Assembly: GCF_900187285.1 (NCBI RefSeq)
Contig: NZ_LT906470.1
Location: forward strand, 355,501-419,500
Direction: 5' to 3'
Length of the DNA: 64,000 nt
Origin: Veillonella rodentium
GTDB taxonomy: Bacteria; Bacillota; Negativicutes; Veillonellales; Veillonellaceae
The notes beneath the pieces were generated by a model. That model was not told the origin of the DNA, did not search any database, and saw only the letters and a program-made list of their open reading frames with translations. Both the position numbers and the translations under genes were made by a program. This document shows, piece after piece, positions 42,998 to 51,687 of this stretch. The first letter of the stretch is position 1. Each line of letters starts with the position of its first letter.

Positions 42998-44707
42998 ATG
43001 AAGCCCATGACGATAACGAAGACGCAAGTATTGCATACAGATGTGTTAATTATCGGTGGCGGTACGGCAGGCTGTTATAGTGCATTAACACTTAGAAGAC
43101 ATAGTTCGGCATCTATTATCATTGCTGAAAAAGCGCATATTAAACGGAGCGGATGTTTAGCTGCGGGGGTAAATGCTCTGAATGCGTATATTGTACAGGG
43201 GCGTACCATCGACGATTATGTGGATTATCAAGTGAAAGATGCTAATGGCATTGTACGTCAAGATTTAGCTCGCACCATGTGTGAAGGTTTGAATCGTATA
43301 ACGGCGGATCTTGAAAAATTGGGTCTTGTCATACTCAAACACGATGATGGGTCTTATGTAGCAAGAGGTAATCGAAACATCAAGATTAACGGTGAAAATA
43401 TTAAGCCTGTTTTAGCCGATGCGGTGCAACAGTTAGATGATGTTACTGTTATTAACCGGCTTGTTATTACCGATTATCTTGTAGGGGACAATACGATTAA
43501 AGGTGCTGTGGGCTTTCATATTGAAACTGGTATAGCGTATGAAATCCGTGCTTCGTATGTAATTGTGGCCACCGGCGGCGCATCAGGTTTATATCGTCCA
43601 AATAATCCGGGATTTTCGAGGCATAAAATGTGGTATTCACCATTTAACACAGGAGCAGGCTATGCCATGGGAATTCGTCATGGCGCTGAAATGACGACCT
43701 TTGAAATGCGTTTTGTTGCGTTGCGTTGTAAAGATACTATTGCACCGACAGGAACTATTGCACAAGGGGTTGGAGCTAAGCAAGTGAATAGTCACGATGA
43801 GGTGTATGAAACAAAATATGGACTCACTACATCTGAGCGAGTATATGGAACCGTTAAAGAAACCTTAGATGGTCATGGACCGTGCTATTTAGATACAACA
43901 ACTATTACTGATCAGCAAAATGATGATTTATTAAAAGCGTACTTGAATATGGCGCCCAGTCAAACCCTGAAGTGGGTTGACACAGGTTGTGGACCGAAAC
44001 AGCAAGCCGTTGAGATTGAAGGTACAGAGCCATATATAGTAGGTGGTCATACGGCCAGTGGATATTGGGTTAATACCAATCGTGAAACGACGATTCATAA
44101 TTTATTCGCCGCCGGGGATGTTGCCGGTGGATGCCCACAAAAATATGTTACGGGCGCTCTTGTAGAAGGTGAGATTGCGGCATTGGAAATTGCTAAACGT
44201 ATATCTGAGTCGTCTTCCGTTAATGAAAATGATTTGAATGATGTGTTAGAACAGACCGTACAGGAATATAATCATTTTTTACTTTCATCGGGTGAGGAGG
44301 AACCGAGATTTTCTGTTTCTGATTTAGAAGAAGCCATGCAGAAAGCAATGGATACATATGCGGGAGGTATCGGTTCCATGTATCAGTACACCACAAAGCA
44401 GTTAGAAAAAGCTCAATTAGAAATACAACGAATCGAGTCTCTGGTTCCGTTGTTGCGTGTTCATACCATTAGAGAGCTGGTATTTATATATGAATTAAAA
44501 AATAGATTAACTGTCTGTACCGTATTAATTGCACATCTATTAGGCCGTAAGGAAACAAGATGGCATACCTTTGGTGAGTATTTGGATTATCCAGCACTTG
44601 ATAGTGATGGATTACATTTTGTTAATTCAAGAATGGTTAATGGTTCCATTACGATGATACGGCGGCCATTGGTGAAAAGGGAGGATTCTTATGAGCATAG
44701 CGATTGA
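42998..44707 (+). CDS. aprA: Adenylylsulfate reductase alpha subunit (AprA-like flavoprotein)
   Basis: FAD enzyme predicted to reduce APS to sulfite and AMP with AprB. About 569 residues. FAD motif DVLIIGGGTAGCYSALTLRRH, then KRSGCLAAGVNALNAYIVQGRTIDDYV, the AprA-specific equivalent of RSGA..GLSAINxY; FEMRFVALRCKDTIAPTGTI (APS-pocket region) and EPYIVGGHTASGYWVN follow, with the FAD-contact LFAAGDVAGGCPQKYVTGALVEGEIAA. Fumarate reductase or L-aspartate oxidase is unlikely given AprB beside it. The ATG at 42998 follows AAGGTGG; in-frame GTG codons lie just upstream. aprB overlaps its end by 17 nt. Confidence 0.88.
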   Translation: MKPMTITKTQVLHTDVLIIGGGTAGCYSALTLRRHSSASIIIAEKAHIKRSGCLAAGVNALNAYIVQGRTIDDYVDYQVKDANGIVRQDLARTMCEGLNRITADLEKLGLVILKHDDGSYVARGNRNIKINGENIKPVLADAVQQLDDVTVINRLVITDYLVGDNTIKGAVGFHIETGIAYEIRASYVIVATGGASGLYRPNNPGFSRHKMWYSPFNTGAGYAMGIRHGAEMTTFEMRFVALRCKDTIAPTGTIAQGVGAKQVNSHDEVYETKYGLTTSERVYGTVKETLDGHGPCYLDTTTITDQQNDDLLKAYLNMAPSQTLKWVDTGCGPKQQAVEIEGTEPYIVGGHTASGYWVNTNRETTIHNLFAAGDVAGGCPQKYVTGALVEGEIAALEIAKRISESSSVNENDLNDVLEQTVQEYNHFLLSSGEEEPRFSVSDLEEAMQKAMDTYAGGIGSMYQYTTKQLEKAQLEIQRIESLVPLLRVHTIRELVFIYELKNRLTVCTVLIAHLLGRKETRWHTFGEYLDYPALDSDGLHFVNSRMVNGSITMIRRPLVKREDSYEHSD

Positions 44708-45005
44708 TTCAAAGCGTTGTATAGGATGTAAGCGGTGTACGGTGGTATGTCCTGGCACTCTTATAGAAATGAATGCGTCAGGAAAAGCTCATATGGCTTA
44801 CCCCCGCGACTGTTGGGGTTGTGTTTCGTGTGTGAAAGAATGTCCTGTACAGGCTATAGCTTTTTATTTGGGGGCTGATATGGGAGGTCAGGGCGGCATG
44901 ATGACCGTAGAAACAAAAGATCATTTTTTATATTGGCACATTAAGACTGGCGATGGACGACAAGAAACGATTACAATTGATCGTCAAGAATCCAATCAAT
45001 ATTAG
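44691..45005 (+). CDS. aprB: Adenylylsulfate reductase beta subunit (two 4Fe-4S ferredoxin)
   Basis: 104-residue iron-sulfur protein that passes electrons to AprA. Two cluster motifs: [12 protein letters not shown] near residues 10-21 and [12 protein letters not shown] near 42-53. The C-terminal tail [15 protein letters not shown] and [16 protein letters not shown] is the AprB-specific extension, slightly shorter than in dissimilatory sulfate reducers. It overlaps aprA by 17 nt and precedes cysD by 14 nt. A short ferredoxin serving sulfite reductase is a less likely alternative given the tail. Confidence 0.88.
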   Translation: MSIAIDSKRCIGCKRCTVVCPGTLIEMNASGKAHMAYPRDCWGCVSCVKECPVQAIAFYLGADMGGQGGMMTVETKDHFLYWHIKTGDGRQETITIDRQESNQY

Positions 45006-45019
45006 AAAGGATAGAAATT

Positions 45020-45919
45020 ATGAGTACATTTTCCCATTTAGATGAATTAGAGGCCGAGTCTATCTATATCATTCGTGAGGTGGCGGCTCAATGTGAAAAA
45101 CCGGTTATGCTTTATTCTATAGGTAAAGACAGTTCCGTTATGCTACATTTGGCATTAAAGGCTTTCTATCCGGAAAAACCGCCATTTCCGTTTCTTCATG
45201 TAAATACAACATGGAAATTTAAAGAAATGATCCGATTTCGAGATGAAACTGCTAAAAATTTGGGTATTGATATGATTGAATACATTAATCTGGATGGTGT
45301 GAAAAAAGGTATTAACCCTTTCGATCATGGTTCTGCGTATACTGATATTATGAAGACACAAGCTTTAAAGCAAGCCCTTATGAAATATGGATTCGATGCA
45401 GCCTTCGGCGGTGGCCGTCGGGATGAAGAAAAATCACGTGCGAAGGAACGTATTTTTTCTTTCCGTAACGCAGAACAGGCATGGAATCCTAAAAATCAAC
45501 GACCGGAAATGTGGAACCTTTTTAATACGAAGATTAATAAGGGGGAAAGCATGCGTGTGTTTCCCATATCAAATTGGACGGAAACCGATATTTGGCAATA
45601 TATTAAGCGTGAACAAATCGATATTGTACCACTTTATTTTGCCGCGGAGCGTCCCGTAGTGGAACGAGATGGCAATATTATCATGATTGATGATGATCGG
45701 TTCCCTTTGCAGCCCGGTGAAAAACCGGTTATGAAAAGTGTTCGCTTCAGAACCCTGGGATGTTATCCATTAACTGGCGGTGTAGAGTCAACAGCACATA
45801 CATTGGATGAAATTATTGAAGAAACATTAAGTGCAGTATCCTCTGAACGGACAACTCGTGTTATCGATAGTGAAGCGGCAGGTAGTATGGAACGTAGAAA
45901 AAGAGAGGGGTATTTCTAG
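45020..45919 (+). CDS. cysD: Sulfate adenylyltransferase subunit 2
   Basis: Catalytic ATP sulfurylase subunit that forms APS from sulfate and ATP. 299 residues, standard length. PP-loop [20 protein letters not shown] begins at residue 32, and [44 protein letters not shown] and [16 protein letters not shown] are diagnostic. It works with the CysN GTPase; the two reading frames overlap by one base (TAGTG), so translation is coupled. AAAGGATAG precedes the ATG. Confidence 0.96.
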   Translation: MSTFSHLDELEAESIYIIREVAAQCEKPVMLYSIGKDSSVMLHLALKAFYPEKPPFPFLHVNTTWKFKEMIRFRDETAKNLGIDMIEYINLDGVKKGINPFDHGSAYTDIMKTQALKQALMKYGFDAAFGGGRRDEEKSRAKERIFSFRNAEQAWNPKNQRPEMWNLFNTKINKGESMRVFPISNWTETDIWQYIKREQIDIVPLYFAAERPVVERDGNIIMIDDDRFPLQPGEKPVMKSVRFRTLGCYPLTGGVESTAHTLDEIIEETLSAVSSERTTRVIDSEAAGSMERRKREGYF

Positions 45920-47592
45920 TGAAAAGTTTATTAAAATTTATCACCTGCGGCAGCGTAGATGATGGTAAATCTACATTAATCGGACATCTCCTATATGATT
46001 CCAAATTGTTGTATGCGGATCAGAAGGAGGCCTTAGAATTGGAAAGTAAGGTCGGTAGTCGCGGCGGTGAAATAGACTATTCCTTACTGCTGGATGGGCT
46101 AATGGCCGAACGGGAACAAGGCATTACTATTGATGTGGCGTATCGTTATTTTACTACAGATCATAGAAGCTTTATTGTGGCGGACACGCCAGGTCATGAA
46201 GAATATACACGAAATATGGCAGTAGGGGCTTCCTTTGCCGATTTAGCAATTATTCTTGTGGATGCCAGACAGGGTGTACTTGTACAGACAAGACGACATG
46301 CTCGTATTTGTAAGTTGATGGGTATTGAACATTTTGTATTTGCGATTAATAAAATGGACCTGGTTGGATATGATGAAGCCCGATTTAATGAGATTAAAGA
46401 TGAGGTACTGTCCTTACAGGCCGACTTACAACTTCATCAAGTAGAATTGATACCCGTATCGGCTACGGAAGGCGATAATATAACTACATTGTCTGTTAAT
46501 ACACCCTGGTATACAGGCTCTGCATTATTGCCGTATTTAGAGTCCGTTGATATTGAAGCTAAACAAGAGATCGGTTTTTATATGCCGGTACAACGTGTAT
46601 CAAGACCGGATCATACATTTAGAGGATTTCAAGGAGAAATACAATCCGGTTCCATTCGTGTAGGCGATGATATCAAGATTTTACCAAGTGGAGAAACAGC
46701 TAAGGTTAAATCTATTGTTATCGGATTTGATAGGGTGGAAACAGCGAATAAAAATCAGCCGGTATCCATTCAACTTGATCGGGAAGTAGACGTATCTCGT
46801 GGTTGTGTACTCTATAAAGATGTTGAGCTTACAGTAAGTGCAAAGGTTGATGCCAATCTGCTTTGGATGGATGACAGTGAGTTGTCAGAAGGTACCGAAT
46901 ACTGGGGAAGCATTGGTACAAAAACTGTATCTGCCGTAGTTTCTAAAATCAGATATAAGATTGATGTTAACAGTGGTGAACGACTTCAAGCTGATGAATT
47001 GCATAAGAATGAAATGGCTCATGTTGTGCTTAAATTCCAGGAGCCTATCGCCGTCGATACATTTACTGCCCATAAGGGCATTGGAGAATTTATCTTGATT
47101 GACAGAGTCACACATATGACGTCTGCATGCGGTATCATTTTGGCCCGACTTGATGATAATCAAGAATTATATACCTTTGTTAATGGAACTGTAAAAGCAC
47201 GCGGTGATATATTTGAAGAGTTTTTTTATGATATTGAAGGGTTTAATATCAATAAAGTGCATATAGATAATCAGGTGTACCATGTAGGAGATGTGATTCC
47301 TGTACAAGGTGAAAGTTATGTATATCCATCAGATTTTGATATTCTCATACTGCGTGATAAAGTAGCGATTACGGTGCGGGATAAAACGATTACATCAATT
47401 GTTCCGTTGCGCGATTATACATATCAAAATTTACCGGTACTGAATGGTCGGGGGTTTTCCATTAATATCCAAAATAGTGCAGTATATGATATTTTTGCGA
47501 AGTCTCTTGATACAGATGAGGCCTTTACTGTTGAATGGTATGATACGTGGTTGAACTTTGGTACCTATCGTTGCATCGTATTTAAAAAATAA
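45919..47592 (+). CDS. cysN: Sulfate adenylyltransferase subunit 1 (GTPase) with C-terminal extension
   Basis: EF-Tu-like GTPase that drives the ATP sulfurylase reaction of CysD. G1 GSVDDGKST at 11-19, the switch region GLMAEREQGITIDVAYRYF, DTPGHEEYTRNMA and NKMD are intact, followed by beta-barrel domains II and III to about residue 420 (FILIDRVTHMTSACGII). A further 135 or so residues follow, with no P-loop, so this is not an APS kinase fusion. The extension has repeated strand-like segments (QELYTFVNGTVKARGD, NLPVLNGRGFSINIQ) and is unassigned. The start is GTG at 45919. Last gene of the sulfate operon. Confidence 0.92.
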   Translation: MKSLLKFITCGSVDDGKSTLIGHLLYDSKLLYADQKEALELESKVGSRGGEIDYSLLLDGLMAEREQGITIDVAYRYFTTDHRSFIVADTPGHEEYTRNMAVGASFADLAIILVDARQGVLVQTRRHARICKLMGIEHFVFAINKMDLVGYDEARFNEIKDEVLSLQADLQLHQVELIPVSATEGDNITTLSVNTPWYTGSALLPYLESVDIEAKQEIGFYMPVQRVSRPDHTFRGFQGEIQSGSIRVGDDIKILPSGETAKVKSIVIGFDRVETANKNQPVSIQLDREVDVSRGCVLYKDVELTVSAKVDANLLWMDDSELSEGTEYWGSIGTKTVSAVVSKIRYKIDVNSGERLQADELHKNEMAHVVLKFQEPIAVDTFTAHKGIGEFILIDRVTHMTSACGIILARLDDNQELYTFVNGTVKARGDIFEEFFYDIEGFNINKVHIDNQVYHVGDVIPVQGESYVYPSDFDILILRDKVAITVRDKTITSIVPLRDYTYQNLPVLNGRGFSINIQNSAVYDIFAKSLDTDEAFTVEWYDTWLNFGTYRCIVFKK

Positions 47593-47802
47593 TGTAGATT
47601 AGCTCAGAAAGAATTATTGATTGTTAGATTTGGTTATTAGGAGATAACCCCGTATATAGCAATCAGAGTGTATGTTAATTAGATTAATTTGTAACACGAT
47701 AATAATATTATTGATGTAGAAATATAAATTAAGTTTTTGATAATATTCTTTTGTTGCATGGATTCTATAATAATGTTATAAATAAAATATAAAAATATAT
47801 TG
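47593..47802. other. AT-rich spacer before the TPP riboswitch
   Basis: No gene seen. It contains a weak hairpin GGTTAT/ATAACC near 47633-47650 after cysN and must hold the promoter for the riboswitch transcript. AT-rich throughout, with a possible -10 TATAAT-like tract near 47767-47785. Confidence 0.4.
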
Positions 47803-47882
47803 CCACTAGGGGTGCTTTTGCTGAGATTGACTGTTCAAAACCCTAGACCTGATCCGGATAATACCGGCGTAGGAAAGTGGAG
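47803..47882 (+). ncRNA. TPP riboswitch (THI box)
   Basis: The THI-box landmarks are in order: ACTAGGGGTGC, GCTGAGATTGA, ACCCTAGACCTGATCCGGATAATACCGGCGTAGGAAAGTGG in segments, matching the conserved CTGAGA and the ACCTGAT..GGATAATACC..CGTAGG pyrophosphate and pyrimidine sensor arms. It binds thiamine pyrophosphate and controls the downstream thiamine genes, here by a terminator hairpin at 47900-47935. Confidence 0.97.
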
Positions 47883-47899
47883 TGATACAGAATGCATTG

Positions 47900-47935
47900 T
47901 GAGACCATTCCATTTGGGGAGGGTCTCATTTTTGT
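47900..47935 (+). terminator. Riboswitch-controlled terminator before thiW
   Basis: TGAGACC (47900-47906) pairs with GGTCTCA (47922-47928) with further partial pairing inside, then TTTTTG. It lies 18 nt past the aptamer and would fold when TPP is bound, stopping transcription before thiW. Confidence 0.8.
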
Positions 47936-47990
47936 TGGGCATTTCGTAAAGTACCCGGAGTGGCGGATGCATGGCGGTATAGGAGGTATT

Positions 47991-48470
47991 ATGAAAAAGT
48001 TAATTCTCGCCGGTATTTGTATGGCTCTGGGTGTGGTATTGTCTACCACGTTCATTCCTGTAGGTCCGGCCCGTATCTTTCCGTTTCAACATATGATTAA
48101 TGTTTTACTGGCTGTTCTTGTCGGTTCCCGCTATGCCGTGGGGGCGGCGTTCGGTACATCCTGCCTGCGGAATATACTGGCATTGGGCTCGCCGTTGGCA
48201 TTTCCGGGCAGTATGATAGGGGCCTGGTTATCATCGGTTTTATATAAACGGTATAACGCTATATGGGCGGCGACTCTAGGTGAAGCCATCGGTACAGGTC
48301 TCATCGGTGCTATTGTCAGCTATCCGGTGGCCAATTTCTTATTAGGCAAACCGTTGTCCTTGTTGACCTTGATTATATCTTTCTTTATGAGTTCTGTTGC
48401 TGGTGCGTGCATTGGTTTCGCAGTATTACAGATATTGTTCCGTCGTAACATATTACATAAGGAGGCATAA
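47991..48470 (+). CDS. thiW: Thiazole transporter S component ThiW
   Basis: Substrate-binding membrane component of an energy-coupling-factor importer, predicted for the thiamine precursor hydroxyethylthiazole. 159 residues, about five hydrophobic helices. The FIPVGPARIFPFQHMINVLLAVLVGSRYAVGAAFGTSCLRN motif region is typical of ThiW. No ECF ATPase or T component is present nearby, so it must use a shared EcfAAT module. The ATG at 47991 follows AGGAGG; the frame is open for 33 more codons upstream but these lie in the riboswitch terminator. Stop overlaps thiD start. Confidence 0.92.
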   Translation: MKKLILAGICMALGVVLSTTFIPVGPARIFPFQHMINVLLAVLVGSRYAVGAAFGTSCLRNILALGSPLAFPGSMIGAWLSSVLYKRYNAIWAATLGEAIGTGLIGAIVSYPVANFLLGKPLSLLTLIISFFMSSVAGACIGFAVLQILFRRNILHKEA

Positions 48471-49258
48471 TGAAACTACATACTGCATTGTCCATAGCCG
48501 GTACGGACCCGAGCGGCGGAGCCGGTATTATGGCTGATTTAAAATCCTTTCAGACTCGCCATGTCTACGGTATGGCCATCGTTACCTCTGTAGTTGCTCA
48601 AAATACGACAGGCGTTCATCATGTGGAACATGTGTCTCTTGAAAGTATTGAACGGCAGCTGAGCGATGTTTATTCGGATATTGAGCCGCAAGCGGTCAAG
48701 ACGGGGATGATTGCCCTACCGGAGATGATGGATGTGATCTATCCCTATTTGAATCAATCCATTCCGTATGTAATGGATCCTGTCATGATTGCTACCAGCG
48801 GAGATAGACTTGTGTCCGATGAAGCGGTCAATTTTCTGAAAACGAAGCTTATTCCCTTGGCTGCAGTGGTTACGCCGAATCGCAGTGAGGCGGAGGTTTT
48901 AGCGGATATGCCTATTTCCGGTGAAAGAGATATCGCTATTGCGGCAAAGCGTATATTATCGGATATGGGACCGCAGGTTGTCGTTATTAAGGGGGGACAT
49001 ATAGGAACAGGTGCGACGGACTATGCTTTCACAAAAAAGGGGGAAGCTCGCAGCTGGACGAGCCCTAAATACGATACAATTCATACGCATGGTACGGGTT
49101 GCACCTTTTCGGCCGTCATTACGGCAGAACTTGCCAAGGGGCATGATGTGATGGATGCAATCGGTATCGCAAAGGAGTATATTTCACTTGCCATTAAACA
49201 TAATCCGGGGCTGGGACACGGTTGCGGTCCTGTTAATCATATGGCGATGAAGCTATAG
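48470..49258 (+). CDS. thiD: Hydroxymethylpyrimidine/phosphomethylpyrimidine kinase
   Basis: Phosphorylates HMP and HMP-phosphate to HMP-pyrophosphate, a thiamine precursor. 262 residues of the ribokinase-like fold. N-terminal SIAGTDPSGGAGIMADLKSFQ, then ITSVVAQNTTGVHHVE, VMDPVMIATSGDRL, TPNRSEAEVL, and the anion-hole motif THGTGCTFSAVITAELAKG with the catalytic Asp/Cys region are visible. Overlaps thiW by one base and precedes the thiM/E fusion by 34 nt. Confidence 0.96.
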   Translation: MKLHTALSIAGTDPSGGAGIMADLKSFQTRHVYGMAIVTSVVAQNTTGVHHVEHVSLESIERQLSDVYSDIEPQAVKTGMIALPEMMDVIYPYLNQSIPYVMDPVMIATSGDRLVSDEAVNFLKTKLIPLAAVVTPNRSEAEVLADMPISGERDIAIAAKRILSDMGPQVVVIKGGHIGTGATDYAFTKKGEARSWTSPKYDTIHTHGTGCTFSAVITAELAKGHDVMDAIGIAKEYISLAIKHNPGLGHGCGPVNHMAMKL

Positions 49259-49292
49259 AGATGCGCGATGGATAGAATGATAGAGGTGAGCA

Positions 49293-50810
49293 ATGATAGA
49301 ACGGGAAAATCCGTATATATGCGGCCGTGCATGGACGGAGTTACATATGTTACAGGAATTACGGATGAAAAATCCACTTGTAGTCTGTATTACTAATAAT
49401 GTGGTTAAGACTTTCACCGCTAACGGTTTGTTGGCAGTAGGGGCTTCGCCGGTGATGAGTGAATGTGTGGAGGATTTGGAAAATCTCATAGTTCATGCAT
49501 CAGCTATGCTCATCAATATCGGAACGGTAACGCCGGATAAATTTGAATATTATAAATCAGCCTTGCGTTTGGCAAAACAGCATCGTGTACCGGTCGTACT
49601 GGATCCTGTCGGTTGCCACGCCGGATCCTATCGTCTATCCGTTGCACTGGATTTACTGGACGCTCAAGGTATATCCCTGTTACGGGGGAATCAGAGTGAA
49701 ATTAAAGCTGTTTATGCTGCCCTTCATGACAATCAGCATGAGTCCTCGCCAGGTAGCGGGCAAGGTGTCGATGGCGGACAGGTTGATGATATTTCATCTG
49801 TAATATATAATTTATCCCGATTACTTCATTGTCCTGTAGTCGCTACCGGAACGCTTGATTATGTGTCTGACGGTACACGTGTTTACAGCGTGCCGCACGG
49901 ACATCCTCTGATGACATCCGTGACGGGAACAGGATGTTTACTCGGTGCTGTATTAGCGGCTTTTATGAGCATCAGCGGTATTTTTTTTAACCGGTTGTCG
50001 CAGGCGGAATTTTTAGCCTATGTTTTGGCCTATTACGATATTGCCGGTGAAAGAGCCGCTGAAGCGTGCGGTATGTTATCGGGCAGTTTCAGCACGGCTT
50101 TCATCGATGAACTGTATACGATGAATGATGCGGTGCTGAATGAAGCTGATGCGATGCGGCCCGTAATAGTACCTGAACAGTTAAAGGTGTATTTTATATG
50201 CGGCACGCAGGATGTAGGGCATAGTGAAGATACATTGCTGGAAACCGTTCAAGCCGCATGTAGGGGCGGTGTGACCTGCTTTCAGTATCGGGAGAAAGGG
50301 GATAACACCCTAATCGGAATCGACAAGCTGGCAACGGCACAGAAACTGAAAAATATCTGCGCCGCCTATAATGTGCTATATATCATTAATGACGATGTGG
50401 CACTTGCCGTAGCTGTCGGTGCGGACGGAGTTCATGTGGGGCAGGAGGACATGAATCTGGAGTCTGTTCGCAACTATATGGGGCATAAGGTAGTGGGCAT
50501 TTCAATTCATTCACAGGAAGAACTGAAGCAGACAGATATCGTCCATGCCGACTATGCAGGAATCGGTCCTGTATATCCGACGGGCAGTAAAGCCGATGCG
50601 CAGGCGCTATGCGGACCTGAGCGGATTGGAGAACTGCAGCGTGCAGGCTTATCGTTGCCGATTGTCGGAATTGGAGGCATTACACTGGATAATGCCAAGG
50701 AAGTTTTACATGAAGGTGCATGTGGTGTGGCGGTTATTTCGGCTATAGCCGGTGCGGATGATCCCTGTGAGGCGGCACAACAGCTGACACAAATCTTTAA
50801 AGATAAATAG
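49293..50810 (+). CDS. thiM: Bifunctional hydroxyethylthiazole kinase / thiamine-phosphate synthase (ThiM-ThiE fusion)
   Basis: 505 residues carrying two enzymes. Residues about 15-285 are ThiM: NPLVVCITNNVVKTFTANGLLAVGASPVMS, VPVVLDPVGCHAGSYR, LLRGNQSEI and SVTGTGCLLGAVLAA (ATP/anion hole). A linker near 145-160 (QHESSPGSGQGVDGGQ) is an unusual Gly/Ser-rich insertion. Residues about 295-505 are ThiE: LKVYFICGTQDVG, CFQYREKGDN, IINDDVALAVAVGADGVHVGQEDM, YAGIGPVYPTGSKADA and IVGIGGITLDNA. It phosphorylates salvaged thiazole and joins it to HMP-PP, giving thiamine phosphate. With thiW and thiD this is a salvage-only set (no thiC, thiG). AGAGGTGAG precedes ATG. Confidence 0.95.
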   Translation: MIERENPYICGRAWTELHMLQELRMKNPLVVCITNNVVKTFTANGLLAVGASPVMSECVEDLENLIVHASAMLINIGTVTPDKFEYYKSALRLAKQHRVPVVLDPVGCHAGSYRLSVALDLLDAQGISLLRGNQSEIKAVYAALHDNQHESSPGSGQGVDGGQVDDISSVIYNLSRLLHCPVVATGTLDYVSDGTRVYSVPHGHPLMTSVTGTGCLLGAVLAAFMSISGIFFNRLSQAEFLAYVLAYYDIAGERAAEACGMLSGSFSTAFIDELYTMNDAVLNEADAMRPVIVPEQLKVYFICGTQDVGHSEDTLLETVQAACRGGVTCFQYREKGDNTLIGIDKLATAQKLKNICAAYNVLYIINDDVALAVAVGADGVHVGQEDMNLESVRNYMGHKVVGISIHSQEELKQTDIVHADYAGIGPVYPTGSKADAQALCGPERIGELQRAGLSLPIVGIGGITLDNAKEVLHEGACGVAVISAIAGADDPCEAAQQLTQIFKDK

Positions 50811-50846
50811 AAAGCTAAATAAAACAGTTAGAGCGCGATAAAGGCA

Positions 50847-50880
50847 AAAAAAGACGATGACCGGAGTCATCGTCTTTTGT
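50847..50880 (+). terminator. Rho-independent terminator of the thiamine operon
   Basis: AAAAGACGATGAC / GTCATCGTCTTTT, 13-bp perfect stem with the tetraloop CGGA. T-rich at the end. Confidence 0.92.
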
Positions 50881-50956
50881 ATTTTAAGGAAGTTGTCAGT
50901 GCATACTGAATAGAGGTTGTCTGCACCTGCAGTTTTATAAAACCTGTACCTACAGA

Positions 50957-51502
50957 TTAGATGGATTCTACAAAACGGTGGAAGAATGCTTGTGGATGTG
51001 CACAAACCGGGCACATTTTAGGAGCTTCTTCCCCGACATGGATGTAACCGCAGTTGGCACAGATCCATGCTACCGGTTGATCGTTGTGGAATACTTTATT
51101 CCCGGAAACTTGAGCAGCCAATGCAAGGTAGCGTTGTTCATGACGAGCTTCAATTTTGCCGACTTCGCGCATTTGGTAAGCGATTTTCGCAAAGCCTTCT
51201 TTTTCAGCTTCGTCAGCGAATTCTTTGTACATGGTAGTGTGTTCATAGTTTTCGCCTGCAGCGGCGTCGCGAAGGTTAGCTTCGATATCGGAAGATACAT
51301 CGCCGCCATGAAGCGCTTTGAACCACAATTTAGCATGTGCGGATTCGTTATGAGCCGTTTCTTCGAAATAATCGGCGATTTCGTTCATGCCGGCCTTGCG
51401 GGCAGCGGATGCGTAGAAAGTATATTTTTGGAATGCTTGAGATTCACCTGCGAATGCAGCCTGAAGATTTTTTTCAGTATTAGATCCTTTTAATTCTGCC
51501 AT
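50957..51502 (-). CDS. rbr: Rubrerythrin
   Basis: Non-heme diiron peroxidase that reduces hydrogen peroxide in anaerobes. About 181 residues: the diiron four-helix domain with ligands in FAGESQAFQKY, FEETAHNESAHAK, DAAAGENYEHT and VGKIEARHEQRY, then a C-terminal rubredoxin domain with two CxxC-type knuckles, CANCGYIHVG and CPVCAHPQAFF. Two starts are possible, 51508 and 51502; the second gives better spacing from AAGGAG. Divergent from DUF951 and selD. Two palindromic GAATA-type elements lie upstream. Confidence 0.95.
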   Translation of the reverse strand: MAELKGSNTEKNLQAAFAGESQAFQKYTFYASAARKAGMNEIADYFEETAHNESAHAKLWFKALHGGDVSSDIEANLRDAAAGENYEHTTMYKEFADEAEKEGFAKIAYQMREVGKIEARHEQRYLALAAQVSGNKVFHNDQPVAWICANCGYIHVGEEAPKMCPVCAHPQAFFHRFVESI

Positions 51503-51593
51503 GTTCATTGTCTCCTTTGTACTTACAGTTTTCTTGGAATGTTACTTAACGTTTTATTTTCATAACCACCCGGTCGTGAAAGCAATATATGTA

Positions 51594-51607
51594 GGAATAC
51601 TTATTCC
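51594..51607. promoter_or_regulatory. Operator-like inverted repeat GGAATA-CT-TATTCC, copy 1
   Basis: Six-bp arms with a 2-nt centre, about 90 bp upstream of the rubrerythrin start. A near-identical copy lies 48 bp further upstream. The symmetry resembles peroxide- or metal-responsive Fur/PerR-type sites, but the spacing differs from the textbook box. Confidence 0.45.
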
Positions 51608-51641
51608 CTGTATTACATGACTACTTAAGTTTAGATACAAT

Positions 51642-51655
51642 AGAATACTTATTCT
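51642..51655. promoter_or_regulatory. Operator-like inverted repeat AGAATA-CT-TATTCT, copy 2
   Basis: Same core (GAATACTTATTC) as copy 1. It overlaps the transcription start predicted from the minus-strand promoter at 51660-51687, a good place for a repressor. Confidence 0.45.
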
Positions 51656-51659
51656 GAAA

Positions 51660-51687
51660 GTTTTATCGACGACTTCGACATAGTCAA
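51660..51687 (-). promoter_or_regulatory. Candidate rubrerythrin promoter
   Basis: On the minus strand TTGACT (51687-51682), 16-bp spacer and TAAAAC (51665-51660). The -10 is weak; support comes mainly from the -35 and the operator-like repeat at the start site. Confidence 0.4.

Noticed and set aside
45919-47592. CysN-CysC (APS kinase) fusion.
   Set aside because: The C-terminal extension has no GxxGxGKS P-loop or other kinase motif.
47599-47607. TTAGCTCAG after cysN, resembling a tRNA D-arm.
   Set aside because: No acceptor, anticodon or T-arm can be paired around it and GTTCGA is absent; the region is an AT-rich spacer.
50978-51493. Plus-strand frame of 171 codons opposite rubrerythrin.
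   Set aside because: It is the antisense image of a strongly conserved gene; Phe/Ser-rich and without a ribosome site.
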